A program made the position numbers and the translations under genes. The notes below the pieces were generated by a model. That model did no database searches. It was not told where the DNA came from and worked only from the letters and a program-made list of their open reading frames with translations. From contig NZ_JBLWWF010000002.1 of NCBI RefSeq assembly GCF_048268085.1, positions 62,001 to 126,000 of the forward strand: DNA of 64,000 nt. The letters are read 5' to 3'. The stretch comes from Neptunicella sp048268085. Its GTDB lineage: Bacteria > Pseudomonadota > Gammaproteobacteria > Enterobacterales > Alteromonadaceae. Below, piece after piece: positions 62,379-64,000 of the stretch (positions are counted from its first letter, which is position 1; every line of letters begins with the position of its first letter).

Positions 62379-64000
62379 ATGCGTAAAGGATTTATCTACG
62401 CCATAAAATTTCTTTTATTGTCTAGTTTATACCTTATTTTTAGTTACATTAGTCTTGCCTTCACCGCTGAAAATCAACACGTCTCACTTAGCTGGGCTCC
62501 CATTGGCATCGCATTAGCGTTATTGATTAGATGGGGCACTAGTTTATGGCCAGCCATCACACTAGCTAGCTTTGCTTCTACCTATTTGCAACAGCAACTA
62601 CCGTTAACACAGGCGTTAGGACTGGTATTTAGTGCCACGATTTCCATCTATATCACCGCATTGACCTTAACAAAGTTGAACTTTAAGCCCGAATTACAAC
62701 GTCAAAAAGATCTGTATCTATATTTAAAGACAGGGATTATTACCCTGCCCATTGTTGCTGCCGTCTTAGGGATTTTTACCTTATATTTCAATAACGCCTT
62801 AGCCAGTGAACAACTGTTAGACAGCTGGTTAAGCTGGCTGCTGGGTGATGTGACCGGTATTTTAGTGTTTGCAACGCCCCTGCTAACCATAACCCGTACG
62901 TCGTTAATCCCATTAGCACGTCCTTCAATCATACTCGCTCTGTTGATTATGTTATTGAGTGGTCTTGAAATACTCTGGTTTAATAGCAGTGGCCTTGCGT
63001 TAGCAATGATTTTAGTCCCCATGCTGTCGGTATTCTGGATTGCTATGCGCAGTAATCTGGCCACAACATCGGTAGTGATTCTCGCCTTTTCCGCCATTGC
63101 GGCCTTTTCTGCCCACTATGATTATGGCGCCTTCAGTAATTTAGCCAATCCCTATATTGGCATTTGGGTCTACATAATTAGTATGGGCTTGGTCTCATTG
63201 TTTACCGCCGTAATTTTTTCTGAATCACGACGCTTTGCAGAACAAATGAAATACTCAATCGACGCCAGCAACATTGGCACCTGGGACTGGCATGTCGATA
63301 CGGATGAATATTTCTTTAACAATACTTGGTTCACCATGTTGGGTTATGACCCTAAATCCATGGTACACAATATAAAAACGTTTGAATATTTACTGCATCC
63401 CGATGATATTGCCCTTACTCACAACAGTATGGACGACTACCTCAATGGTTACTCTAATACCTATCGCGTTCACATCCGCTTAAAACATGCCGATGGCGAG
63501 TGGCGCACCATCGTATCATCCGGCGCGATTATCGAACGCGATGTGTATGGTCATGTTATACGTATCTGCGGAACCCATATCGATATTACCAACCAGTTAA
63601 AAAACGAAATGGAACTAAAGCTGATGCATCGCGCCATCGAATCAGCCCGTACCGGATTAATCATTACCAGCAGTGACGCGGGTTTTCCTATTAAATATGT
63701 CAATCAGGCATTTGAAAAAATCACCGGTTACCGGCGTGACGAAATCATTGGCAAACCCTATGATTTCCTGAGTGAGGATGACGACAAACAAGCTGAATTA
63801 CTGGCACTTCGTGACCATATGCAGCGAGCAGAGTCTTTCGATACGGTATTAAAAAGCCACCGTAAAGATGGCTGTTCCTACTGGAATAAAATAAGCATTG
63901 ATCCGGTTAGAAATGAATCCGGCGATACGACCCATTTTATATCGACCCAGAGTGATATTACCGAGTTTCATAAAGCCCAACAGGCACTGGATGAACAGGA
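62379..64000 (+). CDS. MASE1-PAS-PAS sensory protein (3' end outside window)
   Basis: An open frame from ATG 62379 to the right edge (540 codons). The N-terminal ~280 residues are a multi-helix MASE1-like sensor domain (for example HVSLSWAPIGIALALLIRWG, and LSWLLGDVTGILVFATPLL). Two PAS/PAC domains follow: IDASNIGTWDWHVDTDEYFF with LHPDDI and GEWRTIVSSGAIIERD, then ESARTGLIITSSDAG with ITGYRRDEIIG and SHRKDGCSYWNKI. A coiled segment starts at the edge. The output is missing; GGDEF/EAL or a histidine kinase are both common after this arrangement. AAGGA lies about 14 nt before the ATG. Confidence 0.88.
   Translation, partial: MRKGFIYAIKFLLLSSLYLIFSYISLAFTAENQHVSLSWAPIGIALALLIRWGTSLWPAITLASFASTYLQQQLPLTQALGLVFSATISIYITALTLTKLNFKPELQRQKDLYLYLKTGIITLPIVAAVLGIFTLYFNNALASEQLLDSWLSWLLGDVTGILVFATPLLTITRTSLIPLARPSIILALLIMLLSGLEILWFNSSGLALAMILVPMLSVFWIAMRSNLATTSVVILAFSAIAAFSAHYDYGAFSNLANPYIGIWVYIISMGLVSLFTAVIFSESRRFAEQMKYSIDASNIGTWDWHVDTDEYFFNNTWFTMLGYDPKSMVHNIKTFEYLLHPDDIALTHNSMDDYLNGYSNTYRVHIRLKHADGEWRTIVSSGAIIERDVYGHVIRICGTHIDITNQLKNEMELKLMHRAIESARTGLIITSSDAGFPIKYVNQAFEKITGYRRDEIIGKPYDFLSEDDDKQAELLALRDHMQRAESFDTVLKSHRKDGCSYWNKISIDPVRNESGDTTHFISTQSDITEFHKAQQALDEQ

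Overview
This window is a chromosomal stretch of a gammaproteobacterium, most likely a marine member of the Alteromonadales. Three long blocks keep the enterobacterial/Shewanella gene order: secG-leuU-metY-rimP-nusA-infB-rbfA-truB-rpsO-pnp together with glmM-folP-ftsH-yhbY-greA; dapB-carA-carB; and fimV-asd-pdxB-fabB-mnmC-yfcL-epmC-aroC-prmB-smrB. There is no rRNA, CRISPR array, prophage or recognisable insertion sequence. Almost all genes are housekeeping or cell-envelope genes. The assignment is made from protein resemblance and gene order by eye; no database search was possible.

Layout. 1-5 kb: the 3' part of metG, a YafS-like methyltransferase divergent from gloB, then mltD and a small membrane protein. 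5-13 kb (accessory): a NatAB-type ABC exporter, a sulfotransferase flanked by two copies of the same roughly 140-bp intergenic region, a Yip1-family membrane protein, a periplasmic solute-binding protein, a DUF3025 protein and an M28 lipoprotein peptidase. 13-22 kb: asnB, an MscS channel, a HipBA toxin-antitoxin pair, two coupled exported amidohydrolases (one lacking the usual HxH metal motif), dusC and a DUF599 protein. 22-41 kb: the translation/RNA cluster on the minus strand (pnp, rpsO, truB, rbfA, infB, nusA, rimP, initiator tRNA, tRNA-Leu(GAG), secG, tpiA, glmM, folP, ftsH). It is interrupted twice by non-canonical genes: a PuuD-like amidotransferase plus a VTT membrane protein, and an FAH-family protein plus a tiny ORF. 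It ends with yhbY and greA, and rlmE is missing from its usual place. 41-46 kb: carB, carA (with an apparent attenuator in the leader) and dapB. 47-62 kb: a FimV/HubP polar protein with five near-identical 44-residue acidic repeats, asd, pdxB, fabB, mnmC, yfcL, an ATP-NAD kinase-like gene, epmC, an MFS transporter, aroC, prmB and smrB. The window ends inside a MASE1-PAS-PAS sensory protein.

Functional links. rimP/nusA/infB/rbfA/truB/rpsO/pnp with the two tRNAs form a ribosome-maturation, translation-initiation and RNA-turnover unit. carAB supplies carbamoyl phosphate, dapB and asd serve lysine/diaminopimelate synthesis, aroC makes chorismate, glmM serves peptidoglycan precursors, and mltD and fimV act at the cell wall and pole.

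I found no clear case of a wholly undescribed system. The most unusual structure is the duplicated natA/yip1 intergenic region around the sulfotransferase. After it come the degenerate partner in the amidohydrolase pair, the carA leader attenuator, the fimV repeat array and the absent rlmE.
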